NCBI GenBank assembly: GCA_963546395.1
Contig: CAUUMS010000005.1
Span: 37,116 to 101,115 of the forward strand
Direction: 5' to 3'
Source: Bacteroides_D sp963546395
GTDB lineage: Bacteria > Bacteroidota > Bacteroidia > Bacteroidales > CAJPTX01
DNA length: 64,000 bases
Shown here: positions 36,165-43,729 of the stretch, piece after piece
Numbering within the stretch: the stretch's first letter is position 1
Layout of the letters: the number at the start of each line of letters is the position of its first letter
Position numbers and translations under genes: made by a program
The notes under the pieces: model-generated
What the model was told of the DNA's origin: nothing
The model's database searches: none
What the model saw: only the letters and a program-made list of their open reading frames with translations

Positions 36165-36629
36165 CTAGTTCTTCTTGCGTGCCGCGTAGTTAATCTTTAG
36201 CGCCGCCGACTTGCGGAGTTCCTGCTTCACGTCGGAGACGATACCCATGCGGGTATTCTCGTCCACCTTCAGCGATGTGGTCAGCAAGCTACGATCCGCC
36301 TCACTCAGCGCATCACGCTCCGAGGAGATAAAGTCGCGGATATCCACCAGCGTCTTGAACGCATCGTTGAGCTGGATCCGCGAATCCGTCCCGTAGAGCT
36401 TCTGGTACTGAAGGATCGGCGTGCCGATGTAGATGTACGACACCAGCGACTTCTTCTCGAGCTTCGTAACCTCCGAGGCATCCGGCAGGCGCACCGACAC
36501 GCGCATCTCCGTCTCCCGCATCGTGGTGCTCACCATGAAGAAGAATAGGAGCATGAACACGATGTCCGGCAGCGAGGCCGTCGAGATTGCGGGGAGCCCC
36601 CCTTTACCCTTGCGTGAGAACTTTGCCAT
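36165..36629 (-). CDS. exbD: ExbD/TolR-family biopolymer transport protein (second)
   Basis: The 154-residue product has a short cytoplasmic N-terminus, one membrane helix (about 17-36; LPDIVFMLLFFFMVSTTM) carrying the conserved Asp23 of ExbD, and a periplasmic domain (about 40-150). ExbD subunits sit in the ExbB pentamer and turn proton flow into movement of TonB or TolA. This gene is 13 bases after the other exbD and ends the operon at a terminator. It likely energises outer-membrane receptors such as the SusC protein at 19.9 kb. Confidence 0.9.
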   Translation of the reverse strand: MAKFSRKGKGGLPAISTASLPDIVFMLLFFFMVSTTMRETEMRVSVRLPDASEVTKLEKKSLVSYIYIGTPILQYQKLYGTDSRIQLNDAFKTLVDIRDFISSERDALSEADRSLLTTSLKVDENTRMGIVSDVKQELRKSAALKINYAARKKN

Positions 36630-36642
36630 AGTGCCGTCCTTT

Positions 36643-37218
36643 CTATCGATTCACCTCCACGGGCTCAGCCTCCGAGATACGCTGCGGGATAGCCGCCTGT
36701 ATCGCCTTCTTCTGATCGTCCGTCAACTGCTCGTAGGGATAGCCGAAGTACTGCATACACACCGGGTGACGCAGCTCGTTGTAGGCCGCCACCAGCTCAT
36801 TCTGCACCCGCAGGTACATGGTGTAGGTTGTGGCACGGTCGTTCTGCAACGAGATGATCCCCTCGGTCACATTGAAGGCCCCAATCAGCGGGATGTCCTT
36901 CTGACGCTTCTCGGGCAGGTCGGGAGCATCCGTCGGATTGGCGAGAAACTCCTTCACCCGCTCGCGCAGCTGTGTGATGTCCATCGGCTTGCCGCCCACC
37001 AGCAGCTTATCGCTCTTGTTGATACGCACCAGCAGAATGTTGCGCACGTTCACGTCTTGCGCCTGCTCCTTCTGATCCTTTTGGGGCATCTGTGGCAGCA
37101 TGCGCGCTAGACCCGTGTCCACATTCATCGTGGTGGTAACCAGGAAGAATATCAGCAACAGGAATGCAATGTCAGCCATCGAGCTGGCATTTATTTCCTC
37201 CATCTTGCGTTTTGCCAT
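36643..37218 (-). CDS. exbD: ExbD/TolR-family biopolymer transport protein (first)
   Basis: The 191-residue product has the ExbD plan: a basic N-terminus, one membrane helix (about 14-33; MADIAFLLLIFFLVTTTM) with the conserved Asp at residue 16, then a periplasmic region longer than usual. The latter includes LLVRINKSDKLLVGG and an extra C-terminal part (about 150-191) with VCMQYFGYPYEQLTDDQKKAIQ. Paired, non-identical exbD genes are common in Bacteroidetes. It lies 75 bases after the small membrane protein gene. Confidence 0.9.
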   Translation of the reverse strand: MAKRKMEEINASSMADIAFLLLIFFLVTTTMNVDTGLARMLPQMPQKDQKEQAQDVNVRNILLVRINKSDKLLVGGKPMDITQLRERVKEFLANPTDAPDLPEKRQKDIPLIGAFNVTEGIISLQNDRATTYTMYLRVQNELVAAYNELRHPVCMQYFGYPYEQLTDDQKKAIQAAIPQRISEAEPVEVNR

Positions 37219-37293
37219 CGTGTCCTCCTTAATGTCTTAGAGGGTAGCCCCGCGCCCCCCGCGCCGACAGGCGACGCAAGGAGCCCCAGGCCG

Positions 37294-37758
37294 CTACCGA
37301 TTGGAAATCAGTGAGCGGAGCCCCGTGGCCACCAGCAACAATACCGAGACCCCCAGCAGAATGTACGTGGCAATGATGCCCGTGTCTGACATCAACAGCA
37401 CGGCCCGATTCGAGAAATCGGGGTTCGCCGAAGCCGACTGCGCCGAGATGGGGGTGGCATCCGAAGCCAGGTAGGAGATGAGGATCACCACGGCCAATGC
37501 CGCCAGTGCCACGAACACCTTGATGGCCTTCCGCGGGTTCTGCGCAATGTAGATCACGGGGAATATCACCGCCACGCAGGCACCCAACGCCAGCAGGATG
37601 TACGTCCACACCAGTATGGGATTGGTGGCCTCCATCTCGGCTGCCATGCCCTCCGCCCCAGAGATCTGGATGGCGAAGATCACCGTGAACAGCACCGAGA
37701 TCCCCAGGAGCGTCCACTGCACGCCCCGGAGCACGTTCCGTATGAGTTTTTCCGACAT
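37294..37758 (-). CDS. Small membrane protein between exbB and exbD
   Basis: The 154-residue product has four hydrophobic segments (about 13-31, 48-70, 78-98, 128-148) and a short polar region with NPDFSN between the last two. I know of no catalytic motif. A protein of this size and shape is regularly found between exbB and exbD in Bacteroidetes operons and may be an accessory part of the motor. It is 12 bases after exbB. The first 18 residues (MSEKLIRNVLRGVQWTLL) look like a normal cytoplasmic N-terminus. Confidence 0.8.
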   Translation of the reverse strand: MSEKLIRNVLRGVQWTLLGISVLFTVIFAIQISGAEGMAAEMEATNPILVWTYILLALGACVAVIFPVIYIAQNPRKAIKVFVALAALAVVILISYLASDATPISAQSASANPDFSNRAVLLMSDTGIIATYILLGVSVLLLVATGLRSLISNR

Positions 37759-37770
37759 AGTGACTCTCTC

Positions 37771-38568
37771 CTAGCGGCTAAGGTTGTGGTGCACCAGGAT
37801 ATCCACCAGCGAAATCGAGGCATCCTCCATGCGCATGGTGATGGCATCGATCCTCGAGAGGATGTAGTTGTAGAAAATCTGGAGGATAGCGGCCACGATG
37901 AGCCCGAATACCGTCGTGATAAGGGCGATCTTGATACCACCAGCCACGAGCGATGGGGCGATGTCACCGGCGATCTCGATGGCGTCAAATGCGCTGATCA
38001 TCCCGAGTACCGTACCCATAAACCCGAACATAGGCGCCAGGGCGATAAAGAGCGAGATCCAGGTGAGGCCGCTCTCCAGCTGCTGCATCTGCACCGAGCC
38101 GTAGGACACCACGGCCTTCTCCACCGCGTCGATGCCCTCACTGTGGCGGTCGAGCCCCTGGTAGAATATGCTGGCCACCGGGCCCCGCGTGTTGCGGCAC
38201 ACCGCCTTAGCAGCGTCTACCCCACCCTCATTCAACGCCGACTCCACGCGGCGCAACAGCTTATCGGTGTTGGTGCTCGCCAGATTCAGGTAGATGATAC
38301 GCTCGATGGCGATCGAGAGACCCAGAATCAGGAGCAGCAGGATGACACCCATAAACATAGGCCCCCCCTCGATGAACTTCTTCTTAATCTGCTCATGGAG
38401 TGGTTGCTCGACCTCGGTCTCAGTGTCATTCGTCACCACCAACGCTTGGGACGGGGCTACCGCCATCGCAGAATCGGCCGGGACAGCTTCAGCCTCCTGC
38501 CCCCTAGACAGCCCTGCGAATCCTAGCACCAATGATGCTGCGAAAAGAAACATTAGTACCCTCTTCAT
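37771..38568 (-). CDS. exbB: ExbB/TolQ/MotA-family proton channel protein
   Basis: The 265-residue product has an N-terminal signal-like helix (about 4-22), then a helix at about 72-92. The conserved MotA/TolQ/ExbB domain with two more helices (about 165-190 and 205-232) follows, including LTWISLFIALAPMFGFMGTVLGMI and the Thr/Ala-rich channel helix. It forms the pentameric proton channel that drives TonB. An AAGGAG site 5 bases before the ATG is one of the few clear ribosome-binding sites here. It is the first gene of the operon with the small membrane protein and two exbD genes. Confidence 0.94.
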   Translation of the reverse strand: MKRVLMFLFAASLVLGFAGLSRGQEAEAVPADSAMAVAPSQALVVTNDTETEVEQPLHEQIKKKFIEGGPMFMGVILLLLILGLSIAIERIIYLNLASTNTDKLLRRVESALNEGGVDAAKAVCRNTRGPVASIFYQGLDRHSEGIDAVEKAVVSYGSVQMQQLESGLTWISLFIALAPMFGFMGTVLGMISAFDAIEIAGDIAPSLVAGGIKIALITTVFGLIVAAILQIFYNYILSRIDAITMRMEDASISLVDILVHHNLSR

Positions 38569-38656
38569 AACTGCTCCTTGACGTTAAAGTGATCTGTTGA
38601 GTTTCTTTCTCCAATGCGACCCCACGGGCCTTGCCGCTGCGCGTCGCAGAACCATT

Positions 38657-38747
38657 TGGCGGAGAGGGCGGGATTCGAACCCGCGATACCCTTTTGGGGT
38701 ATACACACTTTCCAGGCGTGCGCCTTAGACCACTCGGCCACCTCTCC
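38657..38747 (-). tRNA. tRNA-Ser (anticodon GGA)
   Basis: On the minus strand the acceptor stem GGAGAGG pairs with CCTCTCC, followed by discriminator G and an encoded CCA. The anticodon loop reads CTGGAAA (GGA), and the long variable arm (TATACCCC...GGGGTAT type) and the GGTTCGAATCC T-arm confirm a class II serine tRNA. It reads UCC and UCU codons. Confidence 0.95.
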
Positions 38748-38794
38748 CTATGTAAGTCCCGATAAATCAGCCACTCCCCTCAATCGTCCACCGC

Positions 38795-38819
38795 AAAATT
38801 GGGGCCCTAGGAGCCCCAA
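38795..38819 (-). terminator. Rho-independent terminator of the asparaginase gene
   Basis: On the minus strand TTGGGGC pairs with GCCCCAA (7-base loop) followed by TTTTG. It lies about 40 bases after the asparaginase stop and 48 bases before the tRNA. Confidence 0.75.
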
Positions 38820-38860
38820 AACCAAACGCAATATAGCAAGCTTTTGACAAATGGAACCCG

Positions 38861-39904
38861 TTAGCACGTTCGTTCCCCTGCCACGTTACAGCTCAAGAAC
38901 CCCAACACGCCGGCTGGCTGCGTGTGCATGCCGAGGCCCAGCATGAGCTTAGTCATAGCCGCCTCGTAGGTCATATCGCCGCCGCTCTCCACGCCGGCCT
39001 GCGCAAGCCCGAGCCCCGCCTCGTAGGTGGTCATCGAGACGCTATCGGCAGGGCACTGCGTGATGTTGACCACCACGCCTCCCGCGCGCGTGAACTCCGA
39101 CAGCTGCTCGATCAGCCAGGGCGCGCTGGGCGCATTCCCAGCCCCGTAGGTCTCCAGCACCAGCCCTCGAAGGCCTGGCACCCCCAGGACAGCCCGCAGC
39201 AATCCGTCCGAAATCCCCGGATAGAGCCGCAGCGAGGCCACACGGGTGTCGAAGGGCGAAAGCAGCTGCAACGGGCCCGTGCCCCCGGGGCGGATGGCAT
39301 CCCGGTGATAGCGTATGGTGATGCCCGCCTCAGCCAAGGGCGGGTAGTTGAAACTGCGGAAGGCATCAAAGCGGGCCGCGCCGAACTTGCTGCACCGATT
39401 CCCGCGCATGAGCACGTGATCGAAAAACACCGACACCTCAGGCACGCATGGCACCCCGTTCTGGTGGGCCGCGGCAATCTCGATGGCCCCGAGCAAATTC
39501 TCCTTCCCATCCGTCCGGATGGCCCCGATGGGGAGCTGTGAGCCCGTGAGCACCACCGGCTTACCAAGGAAGCGCAACATGAAGCTGAGCGCGCTCGCCG
39601 TGTAGGCCATCGTATCGGTGCCGTGGAGCACCACGAAGCCGTCGTACTGGTCGTAATGACGCACCACGATGGCCGCCAATCGCTGCCAGAATGCGGGGTC
39701 AACCTCCGACGAATCCACTGGGGGCGACAGCGTCTCCACGTCGATGCTGTAGCCGAAACGCCGTAGCTCGGGCACCTCTCGCTCAATGGCATCGAAGTCG
39801 AACGGCGCCAGGGCCTGCGTCAGGGGATTCTCCTTCATCCCTATCGTGCCGCCCGTATACACCAGCAGCAGGCGACGCACCGTCCCTCCCCCTTGTCGTA
39901 GCAT
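38861..39904 (-). CDS. ansA: Type I L-asparaginase
   Basis: The 347-residue product converts asparagine to aspartate and ammonia. It shows both catalytic Thr regions: LLVYTGGTIGM (about 13-23) and VLHGTDTMAYTASAL (about 94-108). PVVLTGSQLPIGAIRTDGKENL follows, and a C-terminal domain completes the fold. There is no signal peptide, as in cytoplasmic type I enzymes. The frame is open to a GTG at 39919, but the ATG at 39904 leaves a normal leader behind the promoter box at 39935-39942. Asparagine use fits amino-acid fermentation. Confidence 0.94.
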   Translation of the reverse strand: MLRQGGGTVRRLLLVYTGGTIGMKENPLTQALAPFDFDAIEREVPELRRFGYSIDVETLSPPVDSSEVDPAFWQRLAAIVVRHYDQYDGFVVLHGTDTMAYTASALSFMLRFLGKPVVLTGSQLPIGAIRTDGKENLLGAIEIAAAHQNGVPCVPEVSVFFDHVLMRGNRCSKFGAARFDAFRSFNYPPLAEAGITIRYHRDAIRPGGTGPLQLLSPFDTRVASLRLYPGISDGLLRAVLGVPGLRGLVLETYGAGNAPSAPWLIEQLSEFTRAGGVVVNITQCPADSVSMTTYEAGLGLAQAGVESGGDMTYEAAMTKLMLGLGMHTQPAGVLGFLSCNVAGERTC

Positions 39905-39934
39905 ACCCGCCCGTATCACAGCATTTAATCATGA

Positions 39935-39942
39935 CAAAGTTA
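39935..39942 (-). promoter_or_regulatory. Bacteroidetes -7 box (TAACTTTG) for asparaginase
   Basis: TAACTTTG on the minus strand predicts a transcript start near 39930 and a leader of about 26 bases to the ATG at 39904. Confidence 0.6.
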
Positions 39943-40071
39943 GGAAAAAGCGCACGCACGGCATCGCACGGCCCTCGGGGAGCCTCTCGATGCGATCGAA
40001 ATCGTTCGTGCTAACAGCACGTTAGCCCCACACCTCAACAGCGAGCACGAGGCCGCTCGGCCCCCTGGCTC

Positions 40072-40177
40072 ACACGTAGCCTCCACGTGGCAAAAACGCA
40101 TCAAAACCGTATTTACACCTACCAAATACGGACTTGATACGTCGTTGGTACGGTGTTGGCACAGCGATGACATAGCG
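40072..40177. repeat. Dispersed palindromic 11-bp-unit element, copy 2
   Basis: The core stem ATCAAAACCGTATTT / AAATACGGACTTGAT (40100-40114 and 40124-40138) has two mismatches. To the right follow four 11-bp units: TTGATACGTCG, TTGGTACGGTG, TTGGCACAGCG, ATGACATAGCG (40134-40177). To the left, reverse complemented, TTGATGCGTTT, TTGCCACGTGG and AGGCTACGTGT (40072-40104). It lies in the 39905-40353 gap between asparaginase and flavodoxin. That gap otherwise holds a promoter and a terminator. Confidence 0.75.
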
Positions 40178-40201
40178 GATGGTGCCCCGGGACGGGCACG
40201 G

Positions 40202-40244
40202 AAAAGGGGGCCCGGGCTGGCGATATGCCAACCCGAGTCCCCTT
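40202..40244 (-). terminator. Terminator-like hairpin downstream of the flavodoxin gene
   Basis: On the minus strand AAGGGG, CGGG and TGGC segments pair with GCCA, CCCG and CCCCTT in an interrupted stem, followed by TT. It lies about 110 bases after the flavodoxin stop and just right of palindromic element copy 2. Confidence 0.6.
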
Positions 40245-40353
40245 GCGATGCTGCTTTGATGGCTGGGAGTAGCGCGCACAATGCGCACCCGAGCCTTCGC
40301 GATGCGGATTTTACACCCCCATCACGCTTCAGCGCATTGAGCCGGCAGGGATG

Positions 40354-40917
40354 CTACTTGATTCCCTCCGTCCACTCCTGCAACTCCTTCTGGCTGATGT
40401 CGTTGAGGCGGCGCCCCTCCTTCCAGTTCACATCGGGGTAGTCCTTCAGCAAGAGCGTCTCGGCGCGCTGTATGCTGCTGCTACGCGAGGTGGCGAAGGG
40501 AATGATCGTCTTCCCCGCGAGCTTGTAGGACTCCATGAAGGTGCGGATGATGGGCGGGGCCGCATTCCACCACAGGGGGAAGCCTAGGTAGATGACATCG
40601 TAGCTCTCGAGGTTCTCCAGCTTCTTGGTGATGGCAGGGCGCGACTTGGGATCGCGGAGCTCGATGGAGCTGCGCGACTTGGTGTCACGCCAGTTCAGGT
40701 CGGCCAACGTGTAGGGCGTCTCGGGCTGGATCCGATGCAGGTCGGCATCGAGGACAGCTGCCAGCTCCTTGGCCACCTGCTCGGTGTTACCGGTGACGGA
40801 GAAGAATGCCACGAGCGTCTTGGCCTGCGCATGCGGCTTCACGCTGTCGGTCTCCTGCGCGCGGGCCACCGTGCACAAGGCCACAGCTGCCAAGAGGGTA
40901 AAAAGAATTCGCTTCAT
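40354..40917 (-). CDS. Exported flavodoxin-like protein
   Basis: The 187-residue product begins with a signal peptide (MKRILFTLLAAVALCTVARAQ, residues 1-21). A flavodoxin domain follows: the FMN phosphate loop is FFSVTGNTEQVAKEL (about 38-52), and the next FMN-contact loops are FPLWWNAAPPIIRTFM and FATSRSSS. Related proteins of this type (flavodoxin_4-like) reduce unknown partners. Most flavodoxins are cytoplasmic; the signal peptide places this one in the periplasm or on the outer membrane. It is a single gene, divergent from sufE. The 40918-41296 gap shows no gene. Confidence 0.87.
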   Translation of the reverse strand: MKRILFTLLAAVALCTVARAQETDSVKPHAQAKTLVAFFSVTGNTEQVAKELAAVLDADLHRIQPETPYTLADLNWRDTKSRSSIELRDPKSRPAITKKLENLESYDVIYLGFPLWWNAAPPIIRTFMESYKLAGKTIIPFATSRSSSIQRAETLLLKDYPDVNWKEGRRLNDISQKELQEWTEGIK

Positions 40918-41239
40918 ATTGCAAGTTGTATGGTTTGTGAGTGGTCACTACCTGCCCCGAGTGTCATTTCCCCACCTGGCGGAAATCCCCGCGGGCACCT
41001 TACAGTAACGTCATTGTCAACGCTATGTTACCTAAGGGAGGCTGAAAGCTGATTTGGCCAGGCCGCATCGACCCCAGAAATTTAATCCGGGTGCGCATCC
41101 CCACCGAACGTCCGGAGGCCTATGCACAACGCGTAACCTCATCCCTGCTACCGAAATTAAGCCCCTACGGTGGGCCAAAATTAGGAAGAATCTGCGCACT
41201 AGGAGGATCGAGGCCATGGGAGGCATGCCGCAAATTGGC

Positions 41240-41247
41240 TACCTTCG
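41240..41247 (+). promoter_or_regulatory. Variant -7 box (TACCTTCG) upstream of sufE
   Basis: TACCTTCG differs from TAnnTTTG by one base and would give a leader of about 45 bases. The same variant stands before the PIG-L gene at 60217. Confidence 0.4.
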
Positions 41248-41296
41248 CGGGTACAGCGATGAGGCCTCTTGCCCACCGCGACCAGCCACGAACGCA

Positions 41297-41728
41297 ATGA
41301 GCATGAAGAGCATAGACGAACGGCAGCAGGAGATTCTGGAGGAGTTCGGGCTCCTGGAGAACTGGCTCGACCGCTACCAGCAACTCATCGACCTGGGGCA
41401 AACATTGCCCGCCCCGGCGGAGGATCTGCATCGGGATGAGAACCTCATACGTGGCTGTCAGAGTCGGGTGTGGATACGCTGCCGAGCGGTGGACGGGGCT
41501 CTCCGCTTCGAGACGGATAGCGACGCGGTGATCACCAAGGGGATTGCGGCGCTGCTAATCGACGTGGTGAATGGGCACACGCCCGCGGAGATTGCGGGGG
41601 CCGACCTCTACATGGTGCAGCGGCTCGGGCTGGAGGAGCACCTCTCGCCCACACGAGCCAACGGGCTGCGAGCAATGCTGGAGCGCATCCGCGAATGCGC
41701 CCAGTCGTATCTAGAGAACCACGCGTAA
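41297..41728 (+). CDS. sufE: SufE-like sulfur acceptor protein
   Basis: The 143-residue product (start MSMKSIDERQQEI) matches SufE/CsdE. These proteins take persulfide sulfur from the cysteine desulfurase SufS and hand it to the Fe-S scaffold. The acceptor cysteine is Cys54 in LIRGCQSRVWI, and DSDAVITKGIAALLIDVVNGHTPAEI is the conserved core. The frame is open to 41054, but the part before 41297 is not SufE-like and contains a promoter-like box. A DUF59 protein and QueG, an Fe-S enzyme, follow. Confidence 0.93.
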   Translation: MSMKSIDERQQEILEEFGLLENWLDRYQQLIDLGQTLPAPAEDLHRDENLIRGCQSRVWIRCRAVDGALRFETDSDAVITKGIAALLIDVVNGHTPAEIAGADLYMVQRLGLEEHLSPTRANGLRAMLERIRECAQSYLENHA

Positions 41729-41741
41729 ACTCGGGCTGCGC

Positions 41742-42056
41742 ATGCGTGACATACTGGAAATAGAAAGCGACCTGGTGGGGGCCCTGCGGGAGGTGTTCGA
41801 TCCCGAGATACCGGTCAACGTGTACGACCTGGGGCTAATATACGACATCGATGTGCAGGACGATCGCTCGGTGCACATCGCCATGACGCTCACGGCGCCG
41901 AACTGCCCCATGGCGGATCAGGTGGTGGAGGAGACCCGCAGCGCCGCGGCTGGCGTGGAGGGGGTGACAAGCGCCGAGGTAACGTTGGTGTTTGAGCCCG
42001 AATGGTCGCAGGATCGCATGAGCGAGGAGGCCAAGCTGGAGCTAGGGCTGCTGTAG
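41742..42056 (+). CDS. DUF59/MIP18-family Fe-S assembly factor (SufT-like)
   Basis: The 104-residue product has the MIP18/DUF59 fold: LREVFDPEIPVNVYDLGLIYDIDV (residues 11-34), HIAMTLTAPNCPMAD with the conserved Cys, and EVTLVFEPEW. Such proteins aid maturation of Fe-S proteins. It starts 13 bases after sufE, forming a natural pair, and QueG follows 81 bases later. Confidence 0.9.
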   Translation: MRDILEIESDLVGALREVFDPEIPVNVYDLGLIYDIDVQDDRSVHIAMTLTAPNCPMADQVVEETRSAAAGVEGVTSAEVTLVFEPEWSQDRMSEEAKLELGLL

Positions 42057-42137
42057 CTGACGGCCACGCAGGCTGCTCCACACCCCAAGCGACTAAGGGG
42101 CCAACATGGGGAGTGGACGCATCTCAACGCCAGGGGC

Positions 42138-43058
42138 ATGGTGAGCTATGAGGAGGCTACGCGCCTGGCCCTAGAGGCTGGGTTCGATGCTGTGGGCATA
42201 TGCCGTGCCGCCCCCGCAGAGGGTATAGAGGCGCACTACCGCGAGTGGATTGCCCGGGGCTACCACGGCGAGATGGGCTACCTGGCGCGCAACATGGAGA
42301 AGCGGCTCGACCCGACGGTGCTAGTGCCCGGGGCCCGCAGCGTGGTGTCGGTGCTGCTGTCGTACAACCTCCCCTTCACCCAGGTAGGGCCACCCCCGCG
42401 CGTGGCACGTTTCGCATGGCTGCGAGATTACCACCAGGTGCTGAAGGATCGCCTCTTCGGCCTGCTCGACCGTCTACGCAGCGCCTACGGCCCTGTGCAG
42501 GGGCGCGCATTCGTGGACTCGGCACCATTCCTCGATCGCTACTGGGCTGCCCGGGGCGGGCTGGGGTGGATCGGGAAACACTCGCTGCTGGTGTCGCCCG
42601 AGTGGGGCTCGTTCGTCTTCATCGGCTCGCTGGTGGTAGACCTAGAGATTGAGGCCCGGGAGCATAGCATGCCTCCCCGCTGCGGACGCTGCACCCGCTG
42701 CATCGATGCCTGCCCCACGAAGGCTCTGCTGGGGGCCGGGGTGATGAACGCGACTCGCTGCATCTCATACCTAACCATCGAGAAGAAGAGCCCCCTGACG
42801 GCTGAGGAGGAGGCCACGGTGGCCCCCTGGGCTTTCGGGTGCGACGTGTGCCAGGAGGTGTGCCCATGGAATCGCCGGGCTAAGGTGTCGCAGCTGGCGC
42901 ACGAGATGGTGATAGATCGTGAGCTCCTCGCCCGCATCGCGGCTGGGGCATCGCCCCCCGACAACAGCCCCATGCTACGGGCCGACCCCCATAGGCTCCG
43001 CCGCCTGCTCGGCCTATGGCAAGGGCTGGATGGAAAGGGGGAGGTGGGGAATACCTGA
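42138..43058 (+). CDS. queG: Epoxyqueuosine reductase
   Basis: The 306-residue product is QueG, which completes queuosine, the hypermodified base at position 34 of GUN-anticodon tRNAs, using cobalamin and two [4Fe-4S] clusters. The cluster motifs are CGRCTRCIDACPTKAL (about 182-197) and CDVCQEVCPWN (about 236-246). The N-terminal cobalamin-binding domain has GIGKHSLLVSPEWGS-like sequence (WIGKHSLLVSPEWGSFVF). It is downstream of two Fe-S assembly genes and probably in their operon. Confidence 0.95.
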   Translation: MVSYEEATRLALEAGFDAVGICRAAPAEGIEAHYREWIARGYHGEMGYLARNMEKRLDPTVLVPGARSVVSVLLSYNLPFTQVGPPPRVARFAWLRDYHQVLKDRLFGLLDRLRSAYGPVQGRAFVDSAPFLDRYWAARGGLGWIGKHSLLVSPEWGSFVFIGSLVVDLEIEAREHSMPPRCGRCTRCIDACPTKALLGAGVMNATRCISYLTIEKKSPLTAEEEATVAPWAFGCDVCQEVCPWNRRAKVSQLAHEMVIDRELLARIAAGASPPDNSPMLRADPHRLRRLLGLWQGLDGKGEVGNT

Positions 43059-43126
43059 ATAGACGCTGCATGCGCAATGTGAGACTTGCTCTGCTAAGCG
43101 TAGCATACGATACGATCAAAAAGACA

Positions 43127-43471
43127 ATGGCTGATTCTCTAGACCTTATCCCATTCGAGGCAACCATCACGGCCCTAGTGCACCTCATCAGTCAGGGCGA
43201 TTATGAGGCTATAGCAGCGAACGGGCAGGCAGGTCGCATGGGTGCCGAGGGCATAAAACGTGCCGTGGAGACTTACCCCTACACGGTCATTCCGCTACCC
43301 TCCGAGGCTTTTGAGCTGGCCGAAGTCTACCGCATAGATGAAACTCGCCTCGACATCTACCTCCCCCTCTGGACGCATGAGGAGGGCCGGAGCGACCTCA
43401 CCCTATGCCTTTCCTGCTACACCATCGGCTCCAACACACAGGTGGAGGTAAACGATCTGAGGGTGCTATAA
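43127..43471 (+). CDS. Small unknown protein, possibly DUF7668-like
   Basis: The 114-residue product (ATG at 43127; the frame is open to 43016 inside queG) has no signal or membrane segment. It contains EATITALVHLISQGDYEAIAAN near the N-terminus and DIYLPLWTHEEGRSDLTLCLSCY in the second half. The E-E-G-R-S-D-L-T-L motif resembles a recently defined Pfam family of small proteins of unknown function (DUF7668), from memory and at low confidence. It stands alone 68 bases after queG. The 43472-43729 region shows no gene but contains a promoter. Confidence 0.7.
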   Translation: MADSLDLIPFEATITALVHLISQGDYEAIAANGQAGRMGAEGIKRAVETYPYTVIPLPSEAFELAEVYRIDETRLDIYLPLWTHEEGRSDLTLCLSCYTIGSNTQVEVNDLRVL

Positions 43472-43645
43472 TCCCCCTCTCTCCCCTGCGGACATCGCAT
43501 AACCTGCAAACGGATCCCAATCCCTCCGAGCCTCGTGCTGGCACACCAAGCACTAAGTCATTTTACTGCTCATCGCACGGTGTCGAGAATATAGCCAGGT
43601 AATGTCCCCCACTCGCTCCATGAGCAATGCGACGGGACTATCTCG

Positions 43646-43653
43646 TATCTTTG
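43646..43653 (+). promoter_or_regulatory. Bacteroidetes -7 box (TATCTTTG) for the FAD/Fe-S dehydrogenase operon
   Basis: TATCTTTG predicts transcription from about 43658, 72 bases before the ATG at 43730. Confidence 0.65.
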
Positions 43654-43729
43654 CGGCGGTTGCGCAGGGGAGAACGGTCGGGCCCAGTGGCCCCATGCAA
43701 CGTTAGCTCCGGCAGGCGCAACAAGGCAA

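Noticed and set aside
37786..38526. 246-codon plus-strand frame over exbB
   Set aside because: Shadow frame; the minus-strand ExbB protein has membrane helices, family motifs and a ribosome-binding site.
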